Origin: an uncultured Gemella sp.
GTDB taxonomy: Bacteria; Bacillota; Bacilli; Staphylococcales; Gemellaceae
NCBI GenBank assembly: GCA_945929765.1
Contig: CAMEOL010000026.1
Span: forward strand, 1 to 9,983
Direction of reading: 5' to 3'
DNA: 9,983 nucleotides
Below are positions 1 through 6,260 of the stretch, one piece after another. The notes beneath the pieces are model-generated. The model was not told the DNA's origin, did not search any database, and saw only the letters and a list, made by a program, of their open reading frames with translations. Position 1 is the stretch's first letter. Each line of letters starts with the position of its first letter. The position numbers and the translations under genes were made by a program.

Positions 1-233
1 ACTTGCGAGAATCAGGAAGTATAGAGCAAGATGCTGATATAGTTTCTTTCCTATATCGAGATGATTATTATAACAGGGAAGAAAATGATGAAGATGGGCA
101 AAAACAAGAAAATAATGGAGTAACAACTATAGAAGTAATTATAGCAAAACATAGAAATGGTTCTACAGGAACAGCAGAATTAGCATTTCTAAAAAAATAT
201 AACAAATTCGTAGCGAAACAACAAGGAGTATAA
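1..233 (+). CDS. dnaB: Replicative DNA helicase DnaB, C-terminal end (5' partial)
   Basis: This is the last 76 codons of the hexameric 5'-3' helicase that unwinds DNA at the replication fork (called DnaC in B. subtilis). The frame is open to the window edge, and the first complete codon, TTG at position 3, is an internal Leu and not a start. What is visible is the end of the RecA-like ATPase domain: the [13 protein letters not shown] segment followed by FLYRDDYYN, then an acidic, Asn/Gln-rich linker that is variable in the family, and finally [17 protein letters not shown], which carries the arginine-finger/KHRNGxTG region. It ends with FLKKYNKF and a short tail, as is normal for DnaB. The stop lies 3 nt before sppA, whose Shine-Dalgarno is inside the last codons here, so the two genes are very likely co-transcribed. 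The family assignment is secure; only the N-terminal part is missing. Confidence 0.96.
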   Translation, partial: LRESGSIEQDADIVSFLYRDDYYNREENDEDGQKQENNGVTTIEVIIAKHRNGSTGTAELAFLKKYNKFVAKQQGV

Positions 234-236
234 TCT

Positions 237-1220
237 ATGAAAAAAAATAAAAAAAGGTTAATAGCATTATTAGCATCAGGAGCAATAATAGTATTTTCTT
301 GGATAGCAGGTACAAGCTCAAAAGAAATAGAAGAAGAGAGTGCGTCAAAAGCGATAGAAAGTCTAAATATAAATTCTCTATTAGGAAATAATCAAGGTGG
401 AAAAAAAGTAATTCAAGCAGGAGATACAAGCACGGTAATTCAAAAAATAACTATTAACGGAACTATTGATGAAAGTATGACTAACGAAGAAACATCATAT
501 TCTGTAATAAATCAAATAAAAACAGCAAAAGAAGATCCGAATGTAAAAGCGATTATGCTGTCAGTAAACACGCCTGGAGGAGGAGTATACGAAAGTAGTG
601 AAATATATAACGCCTTAGTAAATAGTGGTAAAGATGTTTATGTAGTGATGAAAAAACAAGCTACTTCAGGAGGATATTACATATCAATGGCATCGAAAAA
701 AATATTTGCTAACGAAGAAACGACAACAGGATCACTAGGTGTAGTTATGAGTAACTTATCTATGCAGAAGTTCCTTGAAGATAACGGTATAAAAAATCAA
801 GTAATAAGATCAGGGGAGCAAAAAGCTGTAGGAGGATTAACAGAAGACATTCCAGAATCAACATTAGCAATCTATAAAGAATTAAACAAAGAATCTTATG
901 ATAAATTTGTAGATTTAATAGTAAAAGGAAGAAATATGTCTAGAGAAAAAGTACTACAACTAGCAGATGGACGAGTGTATAGTGGAAAACAAGCCTTAAA
1001 CAATGGATTAATAGATCAGATAGGGACAGAAAAAGACTTAATAGAAGCCATAAAAGAAGAAAAAGGTTTATCAAATCCAGAGATAGTAGAATATGTAGCA
1101 CCAAAAGAAACAGCAAGTTTCCTTAACAATTTAGTAAGTTCATTAGCACAGTCTGTAGCAAGTGAAGTAGAGGCAAGAATAAATAATACAAACACAATAG
1201 AGAGAAATTATTTAGGTTAG
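237..1220 (+). CDS. sppA: Signal peptide peptidase SppA (peptidase family S49)
   Basis: Membrane-anchored serine protease that degrades cleaved signal peptides and helps keep the membrane clean. The 327-aa protein is the short single-domain Gram-positive form. Residues 1-6 are Lys-rich and about 7-24 are hydrophobic, forming an N-terminal anchor with the protease domain outside. The core carries SVNTPGGGVYESSEIYNAL (109-127), then ATSGGYYISMA with the predicted nucleophile Ser144, then TTTGSLGVV (162-170). Lys196 in SGEQKAVGG is the predicted general base; the 52-residue Ser-Lys spacing equals that of B. subtilis SppA (S147/K199). The segment after Lys196 reads GGLTED where many relatives have GSPxR, a small departure. 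The C-terminus holds DGRVYSGKQALNNGLIDQIG, typical of S49. The AAGGAG at 223-228 sits 8 nt before the ATG and inside dnaB. The next gene encodes a membrane protein that may control it. Confidence 0.95.
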   Translation: MKKNKKRLIALLASGAIIVFSWIAGTSSKEIEEESASKAIESLNINSLLGNNQGGKKVIQAGDTSTVIQKITINGTIDESMTNEETSYSVINQIKTAKEDPNVKAIMLSVNTPGGGVYESSEIYNALVNSGKDVYVVMKKQATSGGYYISMASKKIFANEETTTGSLGVVMSNLSMQKFLEDNGIKNQVIRSGEQKAVGGLTEDIPESTLAIYKELNKESYDKFVDLIVKGRNMSREKVLQLADGRVYSGKQALNNGLIDQIGTEKDLIEAIKEEKGLSNPEIVEYVAPKETASFLNNLVSSLAQSVASEVEARINNTNTIERNYLG

Positions 1221-1229
1221 GAGTAAGAT

Positions 1230-1859
1230 ATGGAAGAAAAAAACACTAACTTAGAACAAATAACACAAGAAGAAGACAAAAAAGAATCGCAAGTAGAAAA
1301 TATTAGTTCGGAAAATAATAATATTGAAAAAGAAGAACATCCTATTTCACAAATAACAGAAAAAGAAGAAACAATAGAAGCCACATTTTCAGATTACGTA
1401 AAAATATCAAGTAATTTTTATGCGGGATTTTGGTTAAGATTTATAGCTTATATGATAGATGTGACATTAGTTTTATTATTAGGACGTATATTTAATACAA
1501 TAACACTGGGGTACTTATCAGTAAGAGTAGAAATTCTAGACTCTATGCTGGAATATGTAATATGTTATTATTTATACTTCTTCTTAATGACTTATATTTT
1601 TTCACAAACACTTGGTAAAATGATCGTAAGAATAAAAGTAGAAAAAAAAGAAGGTGGCAAGCCGTCATTAGTAGACGTATTATTTAGAGAAGTGGTAGGA
1701 AGATTTTTAAATGATATGTTGAAGTTTATACCTTATTTAGTGCTAGCATTTACACCGAAGAAAAAAGGGCTGCATGACTATATTTCGGATACAGTAGTAA
1801 TAAAAGAAGATTTTAGCGACTTGCGTCAAAAATTAAACGATAAAATAAATAAAAAATAA
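1230..1859 (+). CDS. RDD-family membrane protein, probable SppA partner (SppI/YteJ-like)
   Basis: A 209-aa integral membrane protein. Residues 1-57 are an acidic, Glu/Asn/Lys-rich, probably disordered cytoplasmic tail. An RDD domain follows: GFWLRFIAYMIDVTLV contains Arg70 and Asp77 of the signature, and Asp183 in KKKGLHDYISDTVV is the third signature residue. Hydrophobic segments at about 71-95, 105-126 and 162-175 fit the usual three-helix RDD layout. The start has AGGAG at 1219-1223, overlapping the sppA stop, with 6 nt to the ATG. In B. subtilis the gene after sppA also encodes an RDD protein, SppI (YteJ), reported to bind SppA and inhibit its protease activity. The same order here suggests the same role, but that rests on position and domain, not on a specific inhibitory motif. 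The long acidic N-terminal tail is the main variable part. Confidence 0.85.
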   Translation: MEEKNTNLEQITQEEDKKESQVENISSENNNIEKEEHPISQITEKEETIEATFSDYVKISSNFYAGFWLRFIAYMIDVTLVLLLGRIFNTITLGYLSVRVEILDSMLEYVICYYLYFFLMTYIFSQTLGKMIVRIKVEKKEGGKPSLVDVLFREVVGRFLNDMLKFIPYLVLAFTPKKKGLHDYISDTVVIKEDFSDLRQKLNDKINKK

Positions 1860-1868
1860 GAGGATGTT

Positions 1869-2777
1869 ATGTCAAATATTGAACAATTATTTTATAAAAT
1901 AGATTCGGAAGTAGAAAAAGAAAAAAATGATAAAAAGGAAAATTATTTAACAGCACTAGCTAACTATTTGGAGTTGCACGAAGACAAAAAATATTTTGAA
2001 ATTGTTGATAACTACACTAAAGAAGAAATAAAGAAAGTATATCAATTTTTGGTTTTAAAGGCTGTTAAAGAATTACAAAACATTAATTATAACGTAACTC
2101 CAGAAATTATAGGATTGTATATTGCGAATATTATAGAAGTTATTTTTGGTGACGAAAAAATAAAAATAACAGATCTAGCAAGCGGTAGTGGAACATTATT
2201 TTTATCATTAACAGATAAGATAAAAGAAAATAGCAAGTTAGTATCAGTAGATGTAGACTACAGCTATGCAAAACTACAACAAAATATTTTTAATTTATTA
2301 GAACAAGAAGTAGAAATATTAAATCAAGATGCCTTAAAACCGTTAAATATACCTTTTCAAGATGTGGTAATTTCAGATACGCCATTTGGGTACTATACGG
2401 ATGAAGATAATAGTTTGAATTTTGAGTTGTGTAGCAGTGAGGGTTATAGTATTAATACGTTGTTATTTTTAGAACAAGCAACTAATTATCTAAAAGATGA
2501 TGGTGTCGCTATTTTGGTTCTTCCGAAAGATATAATGAATTTTGATGAAAATATTAAGAAGTTTATCGAAAAGAAAATTAATTTTAATGCATTTATTATG
2601 TTACCAGAAGAATTATTTAAAAATAAAGAACAACAAAAAGTAATAGTCTTAGCAACTAAAAAACAACAAAATATTTTACCAAAACAAGTGTTTTTAGCAG
2701 AAATACCAGCATATCAAAATAAAAAAGGGTATATCTCATTTTTAGAAAATATGAAAAATTGGCTTGATTCAAAATAA
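1869..2777 (+). CDS. YtxK-like class I SAM-dependent methyltransferase
   Basis: A 302-aa Rossmann-fold methyltransferase resembling the N6-adenine-methylase-like YtxK proteins of Bacilli. Residues 1-95 form a mostly helical N-terminal region with VTPEIIGLYIANII (76-89), comparable to the TPxxV region of adenine methylases. Motif I, binding S-adenosylmethionine, is TDLASGSGT (101-109). VSVDVD (125-130) supplies the acidic residue for the cofactor ribose. Motif IV is DTPFGYY (170-176), with Asp where true N6-adenine methylases have Asn in NPPY/F; from memory, B. subtilis YtxK also has Asp there. VAILVLPKDIM (213-223) is a late Rossmann strand. No target-recognition domain is evident, so a restriction-modification role is unlikely and the substrate is unknown. 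The Shine-Dalgarno AGAGG at 1859-1863 is only 5 nt from the ATG. No terminator is visible between it and the rpsU promoter. Confidence 0.82.
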   Translation: MSNIEQLFYKIDSEVEKEKNDKKENYLTALANYLELHEDKKYFEIVDNYTKEEIKKVYQFLVLKAVKELQNINYNVTPEIIGLYIANIIEVIFGDEKIKITDLASGSGTLFLSLTDKIKENSKLVSVDVDYSYAKLQQNIFNLLEQEVEILNQDALKPLNIPFQDVVISDTPFGYYTDEDNSLNFELCSSEGYSINTLLFLEQATNYLKDDGVAILVLPKDIMNFDENIKKFIEKKINFNAFIMLPEELFKNKEQQKVIVLATKKQQNILPKQVFLAEIPAYQNKKGYISFLENMKNWLDSK

Positions 2778-2791
2778 ATTAAGATTAATAG

Positions 2792-2820
2792 TTGACATAG
2801 TAAATCAAATATAATATAAT
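2792..2820 (+). promoter_or_regulatory. Consensus sigma-A promoter of rpsU
   Basis: Full-consensus elements: TTGACA at 2792-2797, a 17-bp spacer, and TATAAT at 2815-2820. Transcription should start near 2827, giving a leader of about 80 nt before the rpsU ATG at 2908. It begins only 15 nt after the methyltransferase stop, with no terminator between, so read-through from the upstream operon is also expected. A match of 12 out of 12 with ideal spacing implies a very strong promoter, as suits a ribosomal protein gene. Confidence 0.92.
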
Positions 2821-2907
2821 TTTAGAGTATATTGTGAACGTGCATTTTGCGCTAGTATTTTATACACATTAATTTTAGATTTTTAATTTCGGAGGGAGGG
2901 AAATCCA
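2821..2907 (+). promoter_or_regulatory. rpsU 5' leader with small hairpin and doubled Shine-Dalgarno
   Basis: The leader is about 80 nt, longer than translation alone needs. It contains a small hairpin with arms GTGCA (2840-2844) and TGCGC (2848-2852), one G-U pair and a 3-nt loop. A weaker GTAT/ATAC pair follows at 2855-2865. Just before the gene, two overlapping GGAGG cores lie at 2891-2895 and 2895-2899, the second 8 nt from the ATG. This should give very strong ribosome recruitment. Whether the hairpin has a regulatory role, for example autogenous control by S21, cannot be told from the sequence. Confidence 0.5.
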
Positions 2908-3081
2908 ATGTCAAAAACTGTAGTTCGTAAAAATGAAACTTTAGAAGATGCACTACGTCGTTTTAAACGTGCGGTATCAAAAAACGGAACAATTCAAGAA
3001 GTACGTAAACGTGAATTCTACGAAAAACCAAGTGTACGCCGTAAGAAAAAATCAGAAGCGGCAAGAAAACGTAAATTCTAA
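2908..3081 (+). CDS. rpsU: 30S ribosomal protein S21
   Basis: A 57-aa, highly basic protein of the small ribosomal subunit, located near the platform by the 3' end of 16S rRNA, where it aids mRNA binding and initiation. The sequence begins [20 protein letters not shown] (residues 1-20), the family signature, continues with [22 protein letters not shown], and ends in a Lys/Arg-rich [14 protein letters not shown] tail. The length matches the usual 55-70 aa. The start follows a doubled GGAGG Shine-Dalgarno. It is monocistronic: its own consensus promoter lies upstream and a strong terminator follows 64 nt after the stop. In many Bacilli rpsU is followed by yqeY; here the neighbour is an unrelated unknown gene behind the terminator, so that pairing is lost. 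The gene is short but the identification is unambiguous. Confidence 0.97.
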   Translation: MSKTVVRKNETLEDALRRFKRAVSKNGTIQEVRKREFYEKPSVRRKKKSEAARKRKF

Positions 3082-3145
3082 TTTGTTTTTTTGGTTATTC
3101 TAATTAAAATTAAGAAAATCTAAAGATTTCCCTCTTTAAGATTTC

Positions 3146-3173
3146 AACCCCTGAATTTATTCAGGGGTTTTTT
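3146..3173 (+). terminator. Rho-independent terminator after rpsU
   Basis: A perfect 10-bp stem, AACCCCTGAA (3146-3155) with TTCAGGGGTT (3160-3169), closes a 4-nt loop and runs straight into six T residues (3168-3173), with further T-rich sequence after. The 64 nt between the rpsU stop and this hairpin hold only AT-rich sequence with a weak imperfect hairpin (AAATC-AAAG against CTTT-GATTT, about 3116-3145). It should end transcripts from the rpsU promoter and any read-through from the upstream cluster. Confidence 0.95.
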
Positions 3174-3221
3174 AATTTTTAGCTTAACAAGTAGAACATA
3201 GTAGGTGGTTTCCCTGTGCTA

Positions 3222-3250
3222 TTGTAAAATAGAGTTAGTTGTGTTAGTAT
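3222..3250 (+). promoter_or_regulatory. Possible weak promoter of the hypothetical gene
   Basis: TTGTAA at 3222-3227 and TAGTAT at 3245-3250, spaced 17 bp, each match the sigma-A consensus at 4 of 6 positions. A TATTAT (3250-3255) and a TATAGT (3253-3258) are alternative -10 boxes without a good -35. Because a terminator lies upstream, the gene at 3291 needs its own promoter, and one must be in this stretch, but the exact choice is uncertain. Confidence 0.35.
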
Positions 3251-3290
3251 ATTATAGTATGTAAAAAACAGGTGATAAGGAGGGGTATCA

Positions 3291-3902
3291 TTGGAATTTA
3301 AATATCATAAAGGATACAATGGTTTTTATTTATTGGATAATGGTAAATTTAAAAAACCATTCCAAAAATTAGATATAGAATTAACGAAAATTAATTTGAA
3401 AAATAGCGATAAATATCTATCATTTGAAAAAGATAGAATATTACTTATAGATGAATCTTTAGTTGTATTTGCTAATTCAGAACAACCAAACGACAATAAA
3501 AAAAATAAAGTAGATACAATAAAAAATGTAAGAAATAATAGTACGTTAAATAAATATGTTCCGCAAATATTAATAGATAATATAATTGATTTAATAAAAA
3601 TAAATGGGAATAATGTAAAATTCAGTTCTGTAGCAGAAATTATAGAAAATGTGCTACTCTCTGACTTGCTGTTTCAGGCTAAATCAAAAAAATTATTTTT
3701 CTACAATAAAGAAGAATTGAAAAAGAAACTAAACTTATATATTCCTTTGAGAGTTATTACGAAAGAATTGTCAGATGACATTGTTGCTAACTATCCCGGA
3801 CAATATGTTTACGAACATTTACCGTTAGACTATAAAGAAAAAGAAATGCTTTATGTATTTCATTTTATAATTACGGTAGAATTATTGTCTATAATAAAAT
3901 AA
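3291..3902 (+). CDS. Hypothetical protein, 203 aa, TTG start
   Basis: I do not recognise this protein. The start is TTG, supported by a near-perfect AAGGAGG Shine-Dalgarno at 3277-3283 with 7-nt spacing; no better ATG is in frame nearby. The product is Lys-, Asn- and Ile-rich, with no signal peptide, no clear membrane segment (the only hydrophobic run is FHFIITVELLSII at the C-terminus) and no cysteines. It seems to have two parts. Residues 1-62 are probably beta-rich (YNGFYLLDNGKF, DRILLIDESLVVFAN). A polar Asn/Lys linker at about 63-85 leads to a helical region at 90-203 containing YVPQILIDNIIDLIKINGNNVKFSSVAEIIENVLLSD and a basic KEELKKKLNLYIPLRVITKEL. It stands alone between the rpsU terminator and the glycolytic promoter. 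No terminator follows, so it may read into cggR. Its codons are more AT-biased than those of the glycolytic genes. It is probably a real, lineage-restricted gene. Confidence 0.72.
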   Translation: MEFKYHKGYNGFYLLDNGKFKKPFQKLDIELTKINLKNSDKYLSFEKDRILLIDESLVVFANSEQPNDNKKNKVDTIKNVRNNSTLNKYVPQILIDNIIDLIKINGNNVKFSSVAEIIENVLLSDLLFQAKSKKLFFYNKEELKKKLNLYIPLRVITKELSDDIVANYPGQYVYEHLPLDYKEKEMLYVFHFIITVELLSIIK

Positions 3903-3927
3903 AAAAACATTGCGAAATCACTACTTT

Positions 3928-3957
3928 TTGCATATAATTAGTTGCATTTTTTATAAT
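3928..3957 (+). promoter_or_regulatory. cggR operon promoter, upstream copy
   Basis: TTGCAT at 3928-3933 and TATAAT at 3952-3957 with an 18-bp spacer. The -35 box matches 4 of 6 consensus bases and the -10 box is perfect. It is staggered by 13-14 bp relative to the second promoter, which has the same TTGCAT and TATAAT boxes, so this segment looks like an imperfect direct repeat. Transcription would start near 3964, overlapping the -10 of the other promoter, so the two probably compete for polymerase. Confidence 0.55.
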
Positions 3958-3970
3958 AGAGTGCTATAAT
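3942..3970 (+). promoter_or_regulatory. cggR operon promoter with extended -10
   Basis: TTGCAT at 3942-3947, a 17-bp spacer and TATAAT at 3965-3970, preceded by TG at 3962-3963 to form an extended -10 (TGCTATAAT). Ideal spacing and the TGn motif make this the likelier main promoter of the glycolytic operon. Transcription should start near 3977, giving a leader of about 105 nt that contains the CggR operator. Confidence 0.8.
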
Positions 3971-4012
3971 TACTGTAGAAAGTTTGTGAGGCGCAATTTT
4001 TTTTAACCTTAA

Positions 4013-4048
4013 GTGGACTTTAAATGACCACTCAGGACACAAAGCGAC
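4013..4048 (+). promoter_or_regulatory. CggR operator, two tandem repeats in the operon leader
   Basis: The arrangement is GTGGAC-N6-TGAC-N4-CAGGAC-N6-CGAC, at 4013-4028 and 4033-4048, with a 20-bp period. The B. subtilis CggR operator is described as CGGGAC-N6-TGTC-N4-CGGGAC-N6-TGTC, so all spacings match exactly while some bases differ. GACCAC follows both repeats, and the left repeat is also an imperfect palindrome with GTGG/CCAC ends. It lies downstream of both promoters and 33 nt before cggR, the same relative place as in Bacillus. CggR bound here would block elongation or initiation until fructose-1,6-bisphosphate weakens its cooperative binding. The match was made by eye against the remembered consensus. 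Confidence 0.82.
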
Positions 4049-4081
4049 CACCCAAATTTTCATATAAATAGGAGCGAAGAT

Positions 4082-5125
4082 ATGGATATTTTACAATTGT
4101 TACATATACAAAGTAGACTTATTCCTGATTTGTTCGAAAAATTTAATAAGAGATATGAATTGTTAGTAACAATAAAAGTACACCAACCCGTTGGGAGGAA
4201 ATCTCTTATAGATATAGTAGGTATGACAGAACGTCAACTTAGAACCGAATGCGATGTTCTGTTCAAACTTGGTCTTATATCAAAAAATACCACAGGTATG
4301 ACAGTTACTTCTGAGGGAGAAAGTTTTTTGGCAGATGTTAAAGGTCTGTTTGTAGAAGACCCATTTTTAAGTGCTAGAAAAATTATTCGAGAACATTTTG
4401 GAATAAAAGAAGTATATGTTATTAGAGGGGATTTTACGAAAAGCGAAGTTACTAGAGAAGATATGGTACGCTTGCTTTTTGATAAAGTAAATGGTATATT
4501 AACTAAAGAGTGTGTAATAGGAGTTAGCGGAGGAAGCACAATGCAATATGTCGCTAGCAAGGTAGACAAAACATTCGGTTATGATAAAAATTTAATGATT
4601 ACGCCAATTAGAGGAGCATTGACAATTTCTAATACAGGCTATCAATCAAATGACATTGCCACACAAATGGCAGTGAATTCTAATCATAATTACCAACTAC
4701 TACACGCGCCTGATAATATAGGGAGCAGAACTATGGACGAACTTATGAAAGAACCGATAGTTAAACAAGCTGTTGATATTATCAATCAAACATCAATAAT
4801 AATTCATAGTGTCGGCGATGCATTTGAAATGGCAAGTCGAAGAAGATTGTCTTTAGATATTGTTCAAAAATTAAAAGATAATAACGTACAAAGTGAAGCA
4901 TTCGGAAGTTACTTTGATAGTAAAGGGAACAATGTTTATCAGTCAAAAACAATAGGTATGAATTATGAAGATGTCTCAAAAGTGACAAATATTTTCACAA
5001 TAGTAGGAGGAGGTACTAAAGCCAATGCTGTTTATAGCTATTTAAACAGTAAGCCTAAAAATACAACTCTTATTATTGATGAACCTCTTTGTAAAAAAAT
5101 TTTAAAAACGGTCATAACACATTAA
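4082..5125 (+). CDS. cggR: Central glycolytic genes regulator CggR (SorC/DeoR family)
   Basis: A 347-aa transcriptional repressor of the glycolytic operon; the B. subtilis protein is 340 aa. Residues 1-85 form the winged helix-turn-helix domain, with the helix-turn-helix around VGRKSLIDIVGMTERQLRTE (37-56) and LGLISKNTTGMTVTSEGE (63-80). The rest is the SorC sugar-phosphate-binding domain: VIGVSGGST (145-153), TPIRGAL (174-180) and DIATQMA (191-197) are family segments that line the phosphate site, and IIHSVGDAFEMASRRRLS and LIIDEPLCKKIL (330-341) are in the usual places. In Bacillus the effector is fructose-1,6-bisphosphate, which relieves repression. AGGAG at 4070-4074 lies 7 nt before the ATG. 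The gene follows its own predicted operator and precedes gap by 27 nt, so it should be autoregulated. In B. subtilis the cggR-gapA transcript is cleaved so that gap mRNA outlasts cggR mRNA; the same may occur here. Confidence 0.94.
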   Translation: MDILQLLHIQSRLIPDLFEKFNKRYELLVTIKVHQPVGRKSLIDIVGMTERQLRTECDVLFKLGLISKNTTGMTVTSEGESFLADVKGLFVEDPFLSARKIIREHFGIKEVYVIRGDFTKSEVTREDMVRLLFDKVNGILTKECVIGVSGGSTMQYVASKVDKTFGYDKNLMITPIRGALTISNTGYQSNDIATQMAVNSNHNYQLLHAPDNIGSRTMDELMKEPIVKQAVDIINQTSIIIHSVGDAFEMASRRRLSLDIVQKLKDNNVQSEAFGSYFDSKGNNVYQSKTIGMNYEDVSKVTNIFTIVGGGTKANAVYSYLNSKPKNTTLIIDEPLCKKILKTVITH

Positions 5126-5152
5126 TATTATTTTTAGGAGGAACTAAACACT

Positions 5153-6160
5153 ATGACAGTAAAAGTTGCAATTAATGGATTTGGACGTATCGGAAGATTA
5201 GCATTCAGAAGAATTCAAGAAGTGGAAGGGATTGAAGTAGTTGCTATCAACGACTTAACTCCAGTAAAACAATTAGTACACTTATTAAAATACGATACAA
5301 CTCAAGGACGTTTCAAAGGTGAAGCAGTAGAAGGTGAAGGAGTTATCGTAGTAAACGGTAAAGAAGTAAAAGCTTTCGCTCAAGCTAACCCAACTGAACT
5401 ACCATGGGGAGAATTAGATGTAGACGTAGTATTAGAATGTACAGGATTCTTCACTTCTAAAGAAAAAGCAGAAGCTCACATCCAAGCAGGAGCTAAAAGA
5501 GTTGTTATCTCTGCACCAGCAGGAAACGACCTTAAAACAATCGTTTACAACGTAAACCACGATACATTAGACGGAACTGAAACAGTTATCTCTGGTGCTT
5601 CATGTACTACAAACTGTCTTGCTCCAATGGCAAAAGCATTACACGATAACTTCGGAATTGTAGAAGGATTAATGACAACAATTCACGGATACACAGGAGA
5701 CCAAAACACACTTGACGCTCCGCACCGTGGAGGAGACTTACGTCGTGGACGTGCAGCTGCAGAAAACATCGTTCCTAACACAACAGGTGCAGCTAAAGCT
5801 ATCGGACTAGTAATTCCTGAATTAAACGGAAAATTAGATGGAGCTGCTCAACGTGTACCAGTTGCAACTGGATCATTAACTGAATTAGTAGCAGTTTTAG
5901 AGAAAAACGTAACAGCAGAAGAAGTAAACGCAGCTATGAAAGCAGCAGCTACAGAATCATTTGGTTATAACACTGACGAAATCGTATCTTCTGACATCGT
6001 AGGAATCGAATTTGGTTCATTATTTGATGCAACTCAAACAAAAGTTCTTACAGTAGGAGACAAACAATTAGTTAAAGTTGTATCTTGGTATGATAACGAA
6101 ATGTCTTACACTGCACAATTAGTAAGAACATTAAAACACTTCGCTGGATTATTAAAATAA
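5153..6160 (+). CDS. gap: Glyceraldehyde-3-phosphate dehydrogenase, glycolytic NAD type
   Basis: Cytosolic tetrameric enzyme that oxidises glyceraldehyde-3-phosphate to 1,3-bisphosphoglycerate with NAD+ and phosphate. Length is 335 aa, standard for the family. The NAD site begins with INGFGRIGR (7-15), and Asp34 in AINDLTP is the acidic residue that favours NAD over NADP. The signature [12 protein letters not shown] contains the catalytic Cys151, and His178 in [10 protein letters not shown] is its activating base. [21 protein letters not shown] (188-208) forms the S-loop, and [10 protein letters not shown] (311-320) is the conserved C-terminal motif with the NAD-contacting Asn. These features mark the catabolic GapA form, as expected next to CggR. 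AGGAGG at 5136-5141 lies 11 nt before the ATG. Codons are strongly biased to AAC, ATC, GAC and CGT, pointing to very high expression. A long hairpin follows in the 100-nt gap before pgk. Confidence 0.98.
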   Translation: MTVKVAINGFGRIGRLAFRRIQEVEGIEVVAINDLTPVKQLVHLLKYDTTQGRFKGEAVEGEGVIVVNGKEVKAFAQANPTELPWGELDVDVVLECTGFFTSKEKAEAHIQAGAKRVVISAPAGNDLKTIVYNVNHDTLDGTETVISGASCTTNCLAPMAKALHDNFGIVEGLMTTIHGYTGDQNTLDAPHRGGDLRRGRAAAENIVPNTTGAAKAIGLVIPELNGKLDGAAQRVPVATGSLTELVAVLEKNVTAEEVNAAMKAAATESFGYNTDEIVSSDIVGIEFGSLFDATQTKVLTVGDKQLVKVVSWYDNEMSYTAQLVRTLKHFAGLLK

Positions 6161-6176
6161 TTTAAGTAATATTTAA

Positions 6177-6228
6177 GATAGGGGTTTGGAAATAAATAGG
6201 AATATACTATTTTATCCACGCCCTTATC
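6177..6228 (+). other. Long hairpin between gap and pgk, without U-tract
   Basis: Arms at 6177-6189 and 6216-6228 pair over 13 positions, with two G-U pairs and one mismatch. Inside, AAATAG (6194-6199) pairs with CTATTT (6207-6212), making a nearly continuous two-storey stem with a 7-nt loop. No T-run follows (the next bases are ATCTATATTG), so it does not look like a normal intrinsic terminator. It may protect the 3' end of processed gap mRNA, mark an RNase site or act as a partial attenuator; these roles are inferred. Confidence 0.65.
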
Positions 6229-6260
6229 ATCTATATTGAAAAAAGAAAAAGGAGCTTTCT

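Noticed and set aside
235..429. Leu/Phe-rich minus-strand frame opposite the sppA start
   Set aside because: The hydrophobic look is just the complement of Lys/Glu-rich coding sequence; the sppA frame has full family motifs.
3181..3221. Possible structured small RNA after the rpsU terminator
   Set aside because: Only short broken pairings (for example ACATAG with CTATTGT) are found, with no terminator before the Shine-Dalgarno of the next gene.
3911..3932. Hairpin TGCGAAA/TTTTGCA as a terminator after the hypothetical gene
   Set aside because: The stem is 7 bp with a G-U pair and an 8-nt loop, and no T-run follows on the + strand; the A-run on its 5' side would only suit the minus strand, where no gene ends.
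3903..4081. Catabolite-responsive (cre) site for CcpA in the cggR leader
   Set aside because: No segment matched the WTGNNARCGNWWWCA pattern by eye on either strand.
4234..4569. 111-codon minus-strand open frame inside cggR
   Set aside because: It is antisense to an intact conserved regulator, with no promoter or recognisable domain.
6161..6260. Separate pgk promoter in the gap-pgk spacer
   Set aside because: A TATACT at 6203-6208 exists, but no -35 box lies at 16-18 bp, so I could not support a promoter.
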